Shown here one piece after another: positions 9,291 through 19,764 of a stretch of DNA of 64,000 nucleotides. Under the pieces are notes generated by a model. It was not told where the DNA came from, ran no database searches, and saw only the letters and a list, made by a program, of their open reading frames with translations. The translations under genes and the position numbers were made by a program. Source of the DNA: Coix lacryma-jobi var. lacryma-jobi (taxonomy: Eukaryota; Streptophyta; Magnoliopsida; Poales; Poaceae); NCBI GenBank assembly GCA_009763385.1, contig CM019825.1:19335499-19399498 (forward strand), read 5' to 3'. The stretch's first letter is position 1. The number at the start of each line of letters is the position of its first letter.

Positions 9291-12007
9291 ATGGACACTG
9301 TATTCAGATTGTTTTATGGAGGCACAGTTAGTAAACGAGATGAGTTGTTTGATGATAATATGAAACAAGAACTCGAAGTATTTGATGAGCGTCCTCCTTT
9401 TACGGAGCTTATGTTGCGTCTGAAGGAGAAGTTTGATGGTGATTTCTCGTTGAAAGGGAGATTTGACAGTGACAAGATTAGGGCGAACTATGCGTTGATG
9501 CCCTTGCGCAACCAGGCTGACTGGGCAAAATACCAGACGATCGTTATGGCATCCAATTCGACCATGGCTGAGATCGTGGTAGAGGATGGTTGGAGGAAGC
9601 AGCAGAGGCGTCCAATGATGGCAACGAAGGTGAAGCACAAGAGGTAGGGGGGATGATGACGATGCAGCTCCGATGAGTATGGACGTTGATGGTCACCCCA
9701 CGCAGGAGGCGGTGTATCCATCTGAAAATGTCCACGCTGACGTCGGTCAAATAAACAATGATTTTGATGTGGCCGACCTAGAGCGGCAGGAGCAGGAGGA
9801 GCAGGAGGCACAATTGTTTGATGAAAACTATGATTCTGATGATGATTCAAATTATGACGAAGAAGAGGACAATTATATTTCTGCTATGCCTGACCCGGTT
9901 CGTGGTATTCCACAACCGGTTCGTGCTATGCCACAACCGGTTCCTCAGAATATGCATCCTCCAGGGAGACTAGTCACTGATATACCAGAGGATCATACAC
10001 ATTTTGATGCGTGGCGGCGTTTGAGCGAAGCGAGGTATTATGTTGCGCCCGATCCTTTGACTGAGACAGAGCTGCAGCAATTGATCGGTGGTTTACATGC
10101 AGTTTAGAGGCGTTCCAAGTTATAGGGATGTCAGTATGGTGGACCAGGCAGTTTGTGATACTGGATTGAATCTGTGCAAGCAAACACTGCATAACCATAC
10201 AGATTGGATTCTTCAGAAGGGTATGATTTTCAACACTATGACTAAGCTGAAGCTTTTCCTTGAACTATGTTGTGCATCATCATCGACCGTACACGGTCAG
10301 CCATTCTGATATTAGTTTGAGGTACCACGTCAAGTGTTTGAGTCTTGGTTGTCCGTGGAGGCTGAATGCTCGCAAGAGAACTGATGACAAGTGGAGGATC
10401 AGTAAAGTAGTACAACCGCATACCTGTTTTACAAATAAGGGACAAGAAAACATCCTCAATTGACGGCAAGATACCTTGCACGGCGTATTTTGGCATTTGT
10501 TGATGATGACGCCGACGTATCTGTTTCACAATTGCTTATCTCCATATTTGGATTCACAGGCTATAAGGTGACTTATGGAAAGGCGTGGCGTGCGAAGCAG
10601 ATCGCCCTTGCAATTCGTTGGGGTGGTTGGGATGAAGCGTACAACAGGATTCCTCGGATTTTGTGTGCAATGGCATACTATAACCCTGGCCTTAAATGGT
10701 TTCCACACACCAATGGGCAGTATATAGACTGCAACACCGGCAAGGTTACACATGTGCTTCAGCGTTGTTTTGGTCTTTTGCACAAACAGAGCATGCGTAT
10801 CAGTACTGTCGTCCAGTCATACTTGTGGACGGTACTTCTTGACCGGAGCGTACAAGAGTGTGTTGATGATGGCGGCGGCTGTTGATCCCGAGGACCAGAT
10901 AGTTCCAATTGCTTTCGCCTTGGCTGAGGGGAGAACGTTGAGTCGTGGTCTTGGTTCATGGCCCTGCTACGGATACAAGTGTTAGGGCCTTCTCGGACAA
11001 TATGTTTGATTTCGGACCGTCATGTTGGGTTGCTTCGTGCCGCAGAGGAGGAGATAGAGGGTTGTCCTCCTCTAGTGCACAGATGGTGCATGCGTCACTT
11101 TGCCGCCAATTTCTGGGTCGGCAGAGAAAAAAGGAGGTTTGTGTCAAGGTGAAAGAGCTATGTGTGTTAAAACTGAGCACAAATTCAAAGAAACAATGGA
11201 AGAGTTGGACAAAATGTTAAACAGTGCTGTCAGGGCCTGGATCGAGAGACAGATGGAACACAAGGAGAAGTGGGCGCTTGCTTACGATGAGGGCGGTTTC
11301 CGGTTCGGCATAATGACCACCAACTCATCGGAGTCTTTCAACAAGGTATTCACCGGTGTTAGAGCCTTGCCTGTTTTTGGAATCGTTGAGTACTCGTTTC
11401 ACAAGACCAACGAGTACTTCGTGAAAAGGTGGTCCATTGCTCAAGACAACCTACAAACGGATGGTGAATTTGGAAAGGCGAAGGAAAGGAGCACATTCAG
11501 GAAAATGAGATCTGGACAACGCAGCTAACTTGTGAGGCTTATGGACCAACCAGACAAATCTATAATGTTCGAGCAAAGGGTGGAACTACCATGGGCGGGG
11601 AACGTTATGGTGGTCGCAACTATCGGATCGATCTTGAAAGAGTGGAATGCAGTTGTAACGTGTCGCAGATAATGCATGCCCCTTGCTCTCACATGATTGC
11701 GTCCTGTAGAGCGCGCGGATATAACTACAAGGCCCTACCATATATGTCCGAGTACTATCGCCGGAGCAACACCGTCGCAATATGGCAGAGCAGCTTCGAG
11801 CCTTACCTTAATCCCACTCAATGGCCTCCATACTTGGGTAGAGACTTCATGCCTGATCCTGAGCTGCTGAAGTTAGGTAAGGGTAGGAGGAGGAAGAAGA
11901 GACTAAAGGGTGACATGGACAATATGGATAGGTATGGCGGGGGGACTTCGACCAGACACCGAGCACGAATCTATGCTCTGTTTGCCATATGCCAGGGCAT
12001 AATGTAG
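9291..12007 (+). pseudogene. MuDR-family MULE transposase, frame broken by several indels
   Basis: The start at 9291 opens with MDTVFRLFYGG, a usual MULE N-terminus. An acidic linker (about 9770-9880, many D and E) follows, then a zinc/DNA-binding region around 10320-10430 (C-x-x-x-x-C and W-R motifs). The MULE catalytic core comes next: first Asp in V-D-G-T at 10828-10830, second Asp in S-D-R-H at 11014-11016, and H-R-W-C-M-R-H near 11086. The N-S-S-E-S-F-N-K block is near 11322. A SWIM zinc finger C-S-C-N...C-S-H lies at 11648-11692. Frame shifts of one base occur near 9590, 9648, 10270, 10455, 10775, 10836, 10945 and about 11530-11600, so no single frame encodes it. Introns explain none of these neatly. 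It would cut and paste the element through its long inverted repeats. As written it is a pseudogene, although several breaks lie in homopolymers. Confidence 0.85.
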
Positions 12008-12196
12008 CCTTCCATCGTAGACAAACACAATAGGTGTACATATGTCTTCATTTGTTTTAATGCTTTATTATTTTTATCTTCACTTATATTAATTATTGAA
12101 TGCTTTTGCTATTATTGTACATATGTCTTTTATTTGTTTTAATGCTTTATTATTTTTGACGCTGTACTAACCTGTTACCGTGTTTTGTTTAAACAG

Positions 12197-14906
12197 ATGA
12201 CGAACCCTCCGGCGTACCCTCTCCTTGAGCCGTTCTACGACGGCGAGCACCGGGCGCACAGGCTCACCGACTACGCCCCTCCGGAGAGGTTGTCGTTGCT
12301 GAGGCCGCGCACCCACCTATGGCATTGGTGGGACGAGCGCTACGCACCCTTCCTACGGCGCGCGGGCTTCTTGGTGCTAGCCCGCGTTGCCAACGACGTG
12401 GTGTTGCAGCTCGACCCCCGCGCTGGCGGACAGGTGGCGTCTCGAGATGCACACCTTCCACCTAGCCTGTGGGGAGATGACCGTGACGTTACAGGACGTG
12501 GCCAAAATTTTTGGTCTACGCCTGGGCGGCCTCCCCGTGACGGGGATTCTTGACACCGACACGTGGATGGACACCGTCCACCAGTTCTGTGGCCGTAGGC
12601 CCCCGACGACGCAGACGCTAAGAGGAACAAGTAAGCTAATTTTTTTTTCTAATTTAGTTGCATACGATTGCTACTATCATTTCCTAACTTTTACTTTTTT
12701 AAACAAACAGGAAGACTACTGGGGTGCCTTCGTCGTGGATCACCGAGCACTTTTCGTATTGCCCCCCCAACGCTGACCCACAGGTAGTCGAGAGGTATGC
12801 CAGAGTGTGGCTGTGGCACTTTATTGGGGCGTTCCTGTTTCCCGACTCATCGGGGAACACGATCAACTGGATGTTCGTCCCCATCCTCGCACAGCCGTGG
12901 GAGAACATCGCCGGCTACAGCTGGGGGAGCGCGCAGTTCTAGCATGGCTGTACAGACAGCTGTGCGAGGGGTGCCGGCGGATGCAGGCCTCCTCTAGCTT
13001 GGGAGGGTGCCTGCCCCTGCTCCAGGTTTGGGCCTGGCAACGGCTGCCTGTGGGTCGTCCCCGTGTACGAGAGGACGCGGTAAGTACATACCTCTTGCGT
13101 GCGTGTGTGCTTTTACAAATTTACAGTCATTTAACTAATTCAAATTGGAATGCAGGTGTGGAGGCACCTGGACACCCGACCCACTGCTCTGTTTGTCTGG
13201 TCCACGGCGAGGCAGTTAGAGGCAACCCCTAGCGCCGCTACCACCTGTACACGGACTTGCTGGACGTCCTGACACAGCACCAGGTAATTCCGGAATGAGT
13301 TCAATTTTTATATTGTAAAAGGAACATGACTAACTATGTTTGTTCATTACAAACAGGTCAGTTGGGACCCCTGGGACCTGTACGACAACGTGTTTGACCC
13401 CGCCACGGAGCTGGACCGTGTAGATTGGCGTTGCACTGTCCCTCTTATCTGCTTGTACGTGGTTGAGATGCACTTGCCCATCAGGGTGGTGCGTCAGTTC
13501 GGCCTACGACAGGAGTTTCCTCCACCTCTGATTAGCACGGATCAGAGGTTGCACAAGTAAGTATCCTCCACAGTGTTGTTCAATTACTCTAGTAAATTCT
13601 ATCTTATGCTCTAACAGATGGGTTTGCTTTGCAATGCAGGGTGAAGCGCCAAAGCAGACGGAAGAATCCTGTTGATTGGCGCGCGGAGCACGCCGATCAT
13701 GTCCTGAGTTGGACAAACAGGTACCAGCAGGACGTTGACGACGGCGAGCCGTACGACCAGGGCGTCTTCGACCAGTACCTACAGTGGCTGCACCGGAGCA
13801 CCAGGTTGCACATTAAAGCCACCGTACTACGAGGCCACCGCTGAGGACGAGTCGGACGACGACGAAGGACCGTACGATGCTACCACTAGGGCATCGACTC
13901 AGCCTGACAGAGCCCCTCTACAAAGCTACGTGGTAATATATCATGCCCTTCAACTATTGTTTGTGTTTCTGTACTTGGTGCACTTACCCTCTGGTCTTGT
14001 GTCGGCAGGCGTCGCAGCTGTCTCGGTACTCCGACGAGGCAGCGCAGCTTATACACCACACCAGCTCTACTGGGGACCACGGCCCGGTACAGGCTTTTCT
14101 GCAGGTAGGTATCATAACACATTCGAACCACACTTGTAAATCTTAAGAAGTGATAAACTGTACTAATATATATTATTATTATTATTTTCTTATTTGCAGA
14201 AAATCAGGAAGGGCTGCAGGAAGCTTGCTCAGAAGCTTGGGTGCATGGACACAGCGTGGGCCCCACCTATCCTTCCTCAGCCTTCGAGCCCTTTGGTGTC
14301 CGACACTGTCCCAGCAGCAGCAGCGTCGTCCGACAGCCGGGGGGGAGGCACTTCTGCGGATCCACGCGGAAAGGGCCCCACTGCAGAGGAGCAGCCCGAG
14401 AAGGAGGGGGAGGAGGAGGACGAGAGAGCAGTACGTCGAGCGCACGACACCACCCTACACGGCTAGTGCAGGCTACATGGCCCTCGGCCATAGCTCACAC
14501 TACGCTGGAGGGTCCTCCTCCAGAGGTGGCCTGGACGACACGGCGTGGCAGGTACCTGGTGCTTACGACTACCCTAGTGGCTACTACACCGGCCTGGCTG
14601 GCAACATTGGCCAGAGTAGGGCGCAACACAGGAGCTGGGGTACTCACAGCTAGGTGGAGCTCCACTACCTACTCAGGAGGACGTGCAGGTACATAAGTTG
14701 ACCGCTATACATTTACGTTCGTCAGATATATTTAAGTTGTTTGCTAACATTTATTTTGAATGTTGCAGGGACCTAGTCAGACGCAAGGGTCATCACGCCG
14801 GCAGCCACGCGCCCGAGACCGCACGGACGTCACGTTCACGCCGAACATGGACCTGTCACAGCCGAAGCGTCGGAGGCGGCCTCGTCAGCCGTACACACCT
14901 AGCTAG
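12197..14906 (+). CDS. Plant mobile domain (PMD, MAIN/MAIL-like, DUF1985-type region) protein, eight exons, frame damaged
   Basis: Exons that fit GT-AG junctions are 12197-12630, 12711-13079, 13156-13283, 13357-13557, 13640-13932, 14009-14104, 14200-14688 and 14769-14906. The ATG directly follows an acceptor-like AAACAG, so a leader exon is possible. The N-terminal third has the PMD signature: R-A-G-F near residue 58, then W-R-L-E-M-H-T-F-H-L, G-E-M-T-V-T-L-Q-D-V and G-L-P-V-T-G. Later come W-x-W-Q-R-L and V-W-R-H-L-D-T-R-P. The C-terminus is acidic then basic, ending K-R-R-R-R-P-R-Q-P-Y-T-P-S, a likely nuclear signal. PMDs occur in silencing factors (MAIN, MAIL1) and in MULE and Gypsy elements; such genes are often mis-annotated as a phosphatase 7 long form. 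The frame slips near 12425 and again near 12950, 13225 and 13815. Orientation and position behind the transposase fit established MULE-PMD pairs. Function in transposition or in evading silencing is unknown. Confidence 0.75.
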
Positions 14907-15151
14907 GCTTAGTATTAGACTATATGGATAGGTGATGTATTTGTTAGATAACTTGTTTGAGAACCCTATTATGTACTTCGTGGAGCCTGAGCCACTTTGT
15001 TTTTTTATGACCGCTATTACGTTTTCATTTATTCAAATTGTGTCAATGTTTGGTTCCTTGTTATTGCTTTTGCGGAAAAAGACAGGAAAACGGAAAAAAC
15101 ACATTCGATCAAACAGAGACAACACATTCGATCAAACACTATTGTTTGTGT
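14907..15151 (+). other. 3' flank of the PMD gene
   Basis: AT-rich; no exon is supported. It contains a short direct repeat ACATTCGATCAAACA at about 15099 and 15123 just before the GC palindrome. Confidence 0.4.
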
Positions 15152-15291
15152 TGCCGCGCCAACCCTGGGGGCGCGCGGTGATGCTTTTGCCGCGCCAGGC
15201 GGGGTAGCGCGGCAAATGCATTGGCCGCGCCATCCCGCCTGGCGCGGCAAAAGCATTAGCCGCGCCCCCAGGGTTGGCGCGGCAAAAGCTG
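15152..15291. repeat. GC-rich 140-bp palindrome at the centre of the MULE
   Basis: The left arm begins TTGCCGCGCCAACCCTGGGG and the right arm ends CCCCAGGGTTGGCGCGGCAA, its reverse complement. Between them GCTTTTGCCGCGCCAGGCGG and CCGCCTGGCGCGGCAAAAGC are also mirrored. The units are the same TTGCCGCGCC/GGCGCGGCAAA motifs that build the terminal inverted repeats. It lies between the PMD gene and GRF gene 1. Confidence 0.85.
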
Positions 15292-15306
15292 GCATCTTGT
15301 TGCACA

Positions 15307-15455
15307 GCCTTTTCAGTGTGGTGTCCTGTCCTCATAAGTGCTCTGCAGTTTTGATTTTCATAGACTTTTCAGTATATAGGCTTTTCAGTACATAGCCTTT
15401 TCAGTAGATAGGCTTTTCAGTGATTAGATTTTTCAGCGAATAGCCTTTTCAATTG
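15307..15455. repeat. Short tandem repeat with CTTTTCAGT core
   Basis: A unit of about 18-20 bases with core CTTTTCAGT plus an ATAG-like tail occurs about seven times (for example near 15307, 15366, 15384, 15402, 15412, 15429, 15446), with drift between units. It precedes GRF gene 1 and may be part of its promoter. Confidence 0.65.
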
Positions 15456-15583
15456 CAATAACTACACACTCACAATGCAGCTGAGATAATTCACAAGTTC
15501 AAAACCAGGGCTCCGCCTATATAAACCTTCAACGCCTTGAATATTCAACAACTTCAGCAGAGCTTGCGAGGTTCGTAGTAGAG

Positions 15584-16261
15584 ATGTCTGGAGGTTCGTC
15601 CAAAGGCGGGAGAGGAAAGAGTGGGAGGAAGGGACCTCCCATTGTGTGGGAGGGCTCTCTCGGTCCTGATTCCTTCTTAGAGGCACTATATGTGTTTCCC
15701 GTTGAGAGCAAAAAGGATTTCAGCCGGGACCGTCCTCTTAGGGGATACGATAACCGCTTAGAGGACTGGCCAAAATGCCGCCATGGTGAGGACTGTTTGG
15801 TGCAGATGCTCCACGACGACTTGGAGGCAGGCCGACGTTTCTTCAAATGCCCGCGAGCATGGATAACTTTATTTAATTGTTGTTGCTATGCCTCTCATGT
15901 TTGCTAATACTTAGCCATTTTGTGAATGTCAGTCTTCTATTTCCGAAGAAAACTGCGGCTTCGCCAGATGGGTGGATCCTCCTCCAATATGGCCGCATCA
16001 GGAATACATCTATTATTTGCAGCGTCGTATCGACGATCTTGAAAGAGAAGTTAAAAGCATGCTCAAGGACTATGATGACGACGACAGCGAAGCAGACGGT
16101 TCAGATGAAGCAATATGCCTTGATCCATATTGCAACTGCCCGCATCACAAGAACAGGGGCCTCCACCACCGCCGCCACCACCGCCACCACCACCACCACC
16201 CGCAATGGGAGGCTATTACGGAGAAGGGTCTACTCAGTTTGCTATGTGGGACGACTTCTAG
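15584..16261 (+). CDS. GRF-type zinc-finger protein 1 (MULE cargo), two exons, frame damaged
   Basis: The ATG at 15584 gives M-S-G-G-S-S-K-G-G-R-G-K. Exon 1 runs to about 15862 and exon 2 from about 15933 (acceptor TGTCAG) to a TAG at 16259-16261. The zinc finger is split by the intron: C-R-H-G-E-D-C near residue 65, F-K-C-P-R-A-W at the end of exon 1, and E-E-N-C-G-F-A-R-W-V-D at the start of exon 2. This is the GRF pattern with its G-R-x-F-F and C-x-F-x-R-W cores. A coiled-coil segment (Y-L-Q-R-R-I-D-D-L-E-R-E) and an acidic stretch follow. The tail switches between a proline-rich and a histidine-rich reading near 16160; the proline reading reaches the stop at 16259. The donor site reads GGATAAC, without GT. 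GRF fingers bind nucleic acid or protein; the role here is unknown. Confidence 0.7.
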
Positions 16262-16632
16262 ACTACTTAGACCACTATGTGTGTGTTGTGTTGTGCCTAT
16301 CAATTACCTAAGGCATGTTAGGATTAGTCTAGGACCTTTTAACCAAGTTACGGTAAGAGGTCCTCACATGCCATGTACTAGTTTTTTGTTCGTGTACTTG
16401 TTTGCTCTATTCTATTTCTCGTACTTTATCCCAGAATAAATCGATACACATGAACTACCGCAAACAATCCAACAACATATGAAAAAGTCAAACAAAGTGC
16501 AGTTCAAGACTACATAATCGAGGATCCGAAATAAATGGTACACCGAAGTACAAACCAACAGTACAATACACTAACAAGTCCACCAAATGACAACAATGTT
16601 CATTACTCAATAATGACTAATAACCTACCACA
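16262..16632. other. Intergenic space between the two convergent GRF genes
   Basis: AT-rich spacer between the stop of GRF gene 1 (plus) and the stop of GRF gene 2 (minus). An AATAAA at 16435-16440 suits polyadenylation of the plus-strand gene. No ORF is supported. Confidence 0.5.
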
Positions 16633-17175
16633 CTACTGAGTGCAACGAGGCCACTTTCCCTTCCTCACAGCATCTGGATCCTGCTCCATGGCAGCCTTGG
16701 CACGACGCACACGCTCAAGCCTCTTCTCCCTCTCCCCCTACGCTTAGCTGCATCCCTCAGTCTTGCCTCTTCCTCATGCTGCTTTTGTGCTGCCTCTTCT
16801 TTGCGTCCCTTCTCCAAACGCTCCTTGTCCTCCGCAGCCCACTTTTTCATCCTCTCTACATGCTCCTTGTCCTCCGGCTTCATCTCAGTGTCGATCCACT
16901 GCTCGAAGTCACATAGTGGTGGAGGCTCCTGCAAAATACGACTAAGTCAATTAGGTAATAAAATATAAAATAATTGTCATTCATGTATAGAACAAGCCAT
17001 CAGCTTCTCACCATCAGTCCAATACGGATCTGTTTAGGTGTAAGGTCAAAGGCATAATTCTCACACATCCAATACCTCTGACCGTATGTGTGCTCCTCAT
17101 CAGATATTGCGACCTTACAATCATCGCCGCAGTAGCACATGGGCACCGGAACACCGCTAGGCAATGGCAAACGGG

Positions 17176-17180
17176 CATAG
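17176..17180. repeat. Left target-site duplication of the outer LTR element
   Basis: CATAG precedes the TG of the LTR at 17181 and recurs at 37478-37482 directly after the closing CA. Confidence 0.93.
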
Positions 17181-19713
17181 TGAAAGGTCCTTGTTTGGTT
17201 TTGGTAATTGAGTGACAACTTAGGTGGACTAATATGTGTTTAAAGTGAATTACACAGGTGATTAGTCCACAGGTGATCATGTGTGAGCAACATATGCCAT
17301 AGAGGAGAAATGGCTTGGAGGATGTTGAAATGCTCATGCATGAAGATGAAGAAGGAGCTTAATGCACATGAAACATGACATGGAGTCATGTGGCTAAGAT
17401 GGTGAAGATCAAGGCAAGACTTGGCTTGATGGACCGGTCGCAAAGGTGAAGGGCAAGTTGAGGCTTTGAAGCCGTTGGTACCGAGTGTCGGGAGGCTTAA
17501 GCAAGACTTGGCGCCGAAGGACCAAAGCGATGGTGAAAAGCAAGTGATGTCAAGATCGATGGACCATGGAGGCCATGTGATGATATGAAGTGGATCATAT
17601 CATTTGAAGATAGGTTGGTGCATGTGTTGCATCAACACCGAAGGAGATGGAATGGAATGCGCAAGGCAAAGGTATATTTGTAGGGCATTTCATTTCACCG
17701 GTCATAGGTGTGTAGAGAAGATTATGACCGGGTTTAGGATAGATGGCCGTACTATTAAGAGGAGCAAACTTGTTTGCATATCGGTCATCTAGTGCCACTT
17801 GAGCGATCTAACTTTGCGATGTTACTAAGATCGAGTGGCGTGGTGAGAGCAAGAGAAAATCCTTTGAAAAAGATTGTGAAAATGCTAACACACTTGCACA
17901 AGATGATGAACACTTGTTGGTGTTAGCACATTTGCAAAGGAGAAGTTGTTGGAGTTGGTTTGGATCAAAACGGAGAAGAAAATGGAGTTTTCTGTGTATG
18001 GTCGGTGGTACCGACCAGGGTGGTGGTGGTGGTACCGCCCATAGGTGCTGCGTGCAGCCCTCTCTGTAATGGGACGTTTTGGCCTGGCGGGGTACCGCTA
18101 TTCCTACTGGTACTGCGGGTCGCGGCGGTTGGTACCGGATGGTCGGTGGTACCGTGGCCCTGAGGAGTTTCGCGAGGCTCTCTGTAGTTTCTGAAAAATG
18201 GCTTGTCGGTAGTACCGCCATTACCTCGGTACTACGCCCACGGTGGTACCGACGCAAGGTCAGTAGGTAGTGGCTGGTTTTTCGCGAGGCTCTCTGGGGT
18301 TTTTGAAAATGGCTTGCGGTAGTACCGCCATTACCTCGGTACTACCGCCCACGGTGGTACCGACGCAGTGTCGGTAGTGGCTGATTTTTCGCAGAGCTCT
18401 CTGGTCGCGGCGATTTTGGTGCCTGGCGGTAGTACCGCCATGACCTCGGTACTACCGACCTCGGAGGAACCGACCAGGGGTCGGTGGTTTGCCTAAATCT
18501 GCGCGATGTGAGGTAACGGCTAGTTTGACTAAGCCGGTAGTACCGCCCAGGAGGGGTCGGTACTACCGACCGGAGCGCAGAATGCCCAGTGAAGGGGCAT
18601 AACGGCTAGTTGGTCCTTGAGGCTATATATAGTTGTTGAGGCCGGCTTTGGGCCGTTGGTTGGAGCACTCCAAAAGCCTTGGTGGCTTGTGTGGATGTGC
18701 TTGGGAGCCCTCTAACTCGCTTGTGCTTGCTAGTGTGCGAATCTATTGCGAGAGTGAGCGATTCTAGTGCGTTGCTTTGAGAGATTGCATCGAGTGGCAC
18801 TAGGTGTTCGAGTTGCAAGCCGGTGGTGCTTATTACTCTTGGAGGTTGCCACCTCCTAGACGGCTTGGTGATCGAGTCTCCGTCGTGAAGCCCGCGTGAA
18901 GATTGTGCGTGGCTCCGGAGAAGGATTGTGAGGGGCATTGTGCTCGCCCCGCGGGGATCGCGAAGAGCAACTCTAGTGGATTGCGCGTGTCATTGAGTTA
19001 CCCTCACTTGTGGGTGAGTTCTTGCGGCGCTCGAGTGTCGAGCTAGGTGTGGTGCCTATTAGCCGCCGAACTACCAAAGTGTGTGGTCGACACAACGGGG
19101 ACTAGCTTGGTGGCAACCAAGTGAACCTCGGGGAAAAATCACCATGTCAACATTGTCTACTCTTCTCGGTGGTTTGCAATCTCCTTTCACTAGCTTGTAT
19201 TTACTTGTTCATATACATGTGCTAGTTGCTCTTATGATTAGTTAGCTTGTGTAGCTTGCTAGTCACATTCTTTGCTTGTGTAGCATAGAGTTGATCCCAT
19301 GAGTGACTAGTTGACTTGTAGTCTTGCTAGTCACATTGCTTAGTTTGTGTAGCTAAGTTGAGCTCTCTAATTTGGCTTGTGTAGCCTTGTTATTGAGCAT
19401 TGCTAGTGAGCTTAGGCTTCGCGCTTTTGCTTAGTGGCATGTGTAGGAGCTCCCCGGTTGTTTGAGTACTAGTTGCTTAGGTTTGTGTAACCTTGCAAGC
19501 TAGAATTGTTTAGGTGAGCTCTAGCTAGCCCGACACCTTATTTACATTGTTTAGGATCTTTTGTAAGGTGTCATAGAGTATAAGTAGAGGGGGTGTAGTC
19601 TTGGCTAGACCGATAGTTTTAATTCCGCATTTGTTTCGGTTAGCCGCTCCGATTAAGTTTAAGTTTTAAAAAGGACTATTCACCCCCCTCTAGTCCGCCA
19701 TCTCGACCCTTCA
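17181..19713 (+). repeat. 5' LTR of the gag-only element, with GGTACTACCG palindrome array
   Basis: Begins TGAAAGGTCCTTGTTTGG and ends CATCTCGACCCTTCA. A TATA box (TATATATA) lies at 18624-18631. About 17998-18570 holds many copies of CGGTAGTACCGCCATTACC, GGTACTACCGCC and GGTGGTACCGAC, arranged as short inverted repeats. Palindrome clusters in the LTR are a known Sirevirus feature. Confidence 0.9.
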
Positions 19714-19715
19714 AT

Positions 19716-19727
19716 TGGTATCGGAGC
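19716..19727 (+). promoter_or_regulatory. Primer binding site of the gag-only element
   Basis: TGGTATCGGAGC follows the 5' LTR by two bases. It differs by one base from the usual initiator-tRNA-Met primer site TGGTATCAGAGC. Confidence 0.85.
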
Positions 19728-19764
19728 AAGGTCTCTCATTTGTGGTCTTCACCGACCCGAGAGG

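Noticed and set aside
12185..12196. Start of the plant mobile domain gene at 12185
   Set aside because: TTG there is followed by TTTAAACAG, a splice acceptor; the ATG at 12197 is the better start.
18000..18570. Regularly spaced palindromes resembling a CRISPR array
   Set aside because: The units lie in a retrotransposon LTR, recur in its partner LTR and are not separated by unique equal spacers; this is a plant genome.
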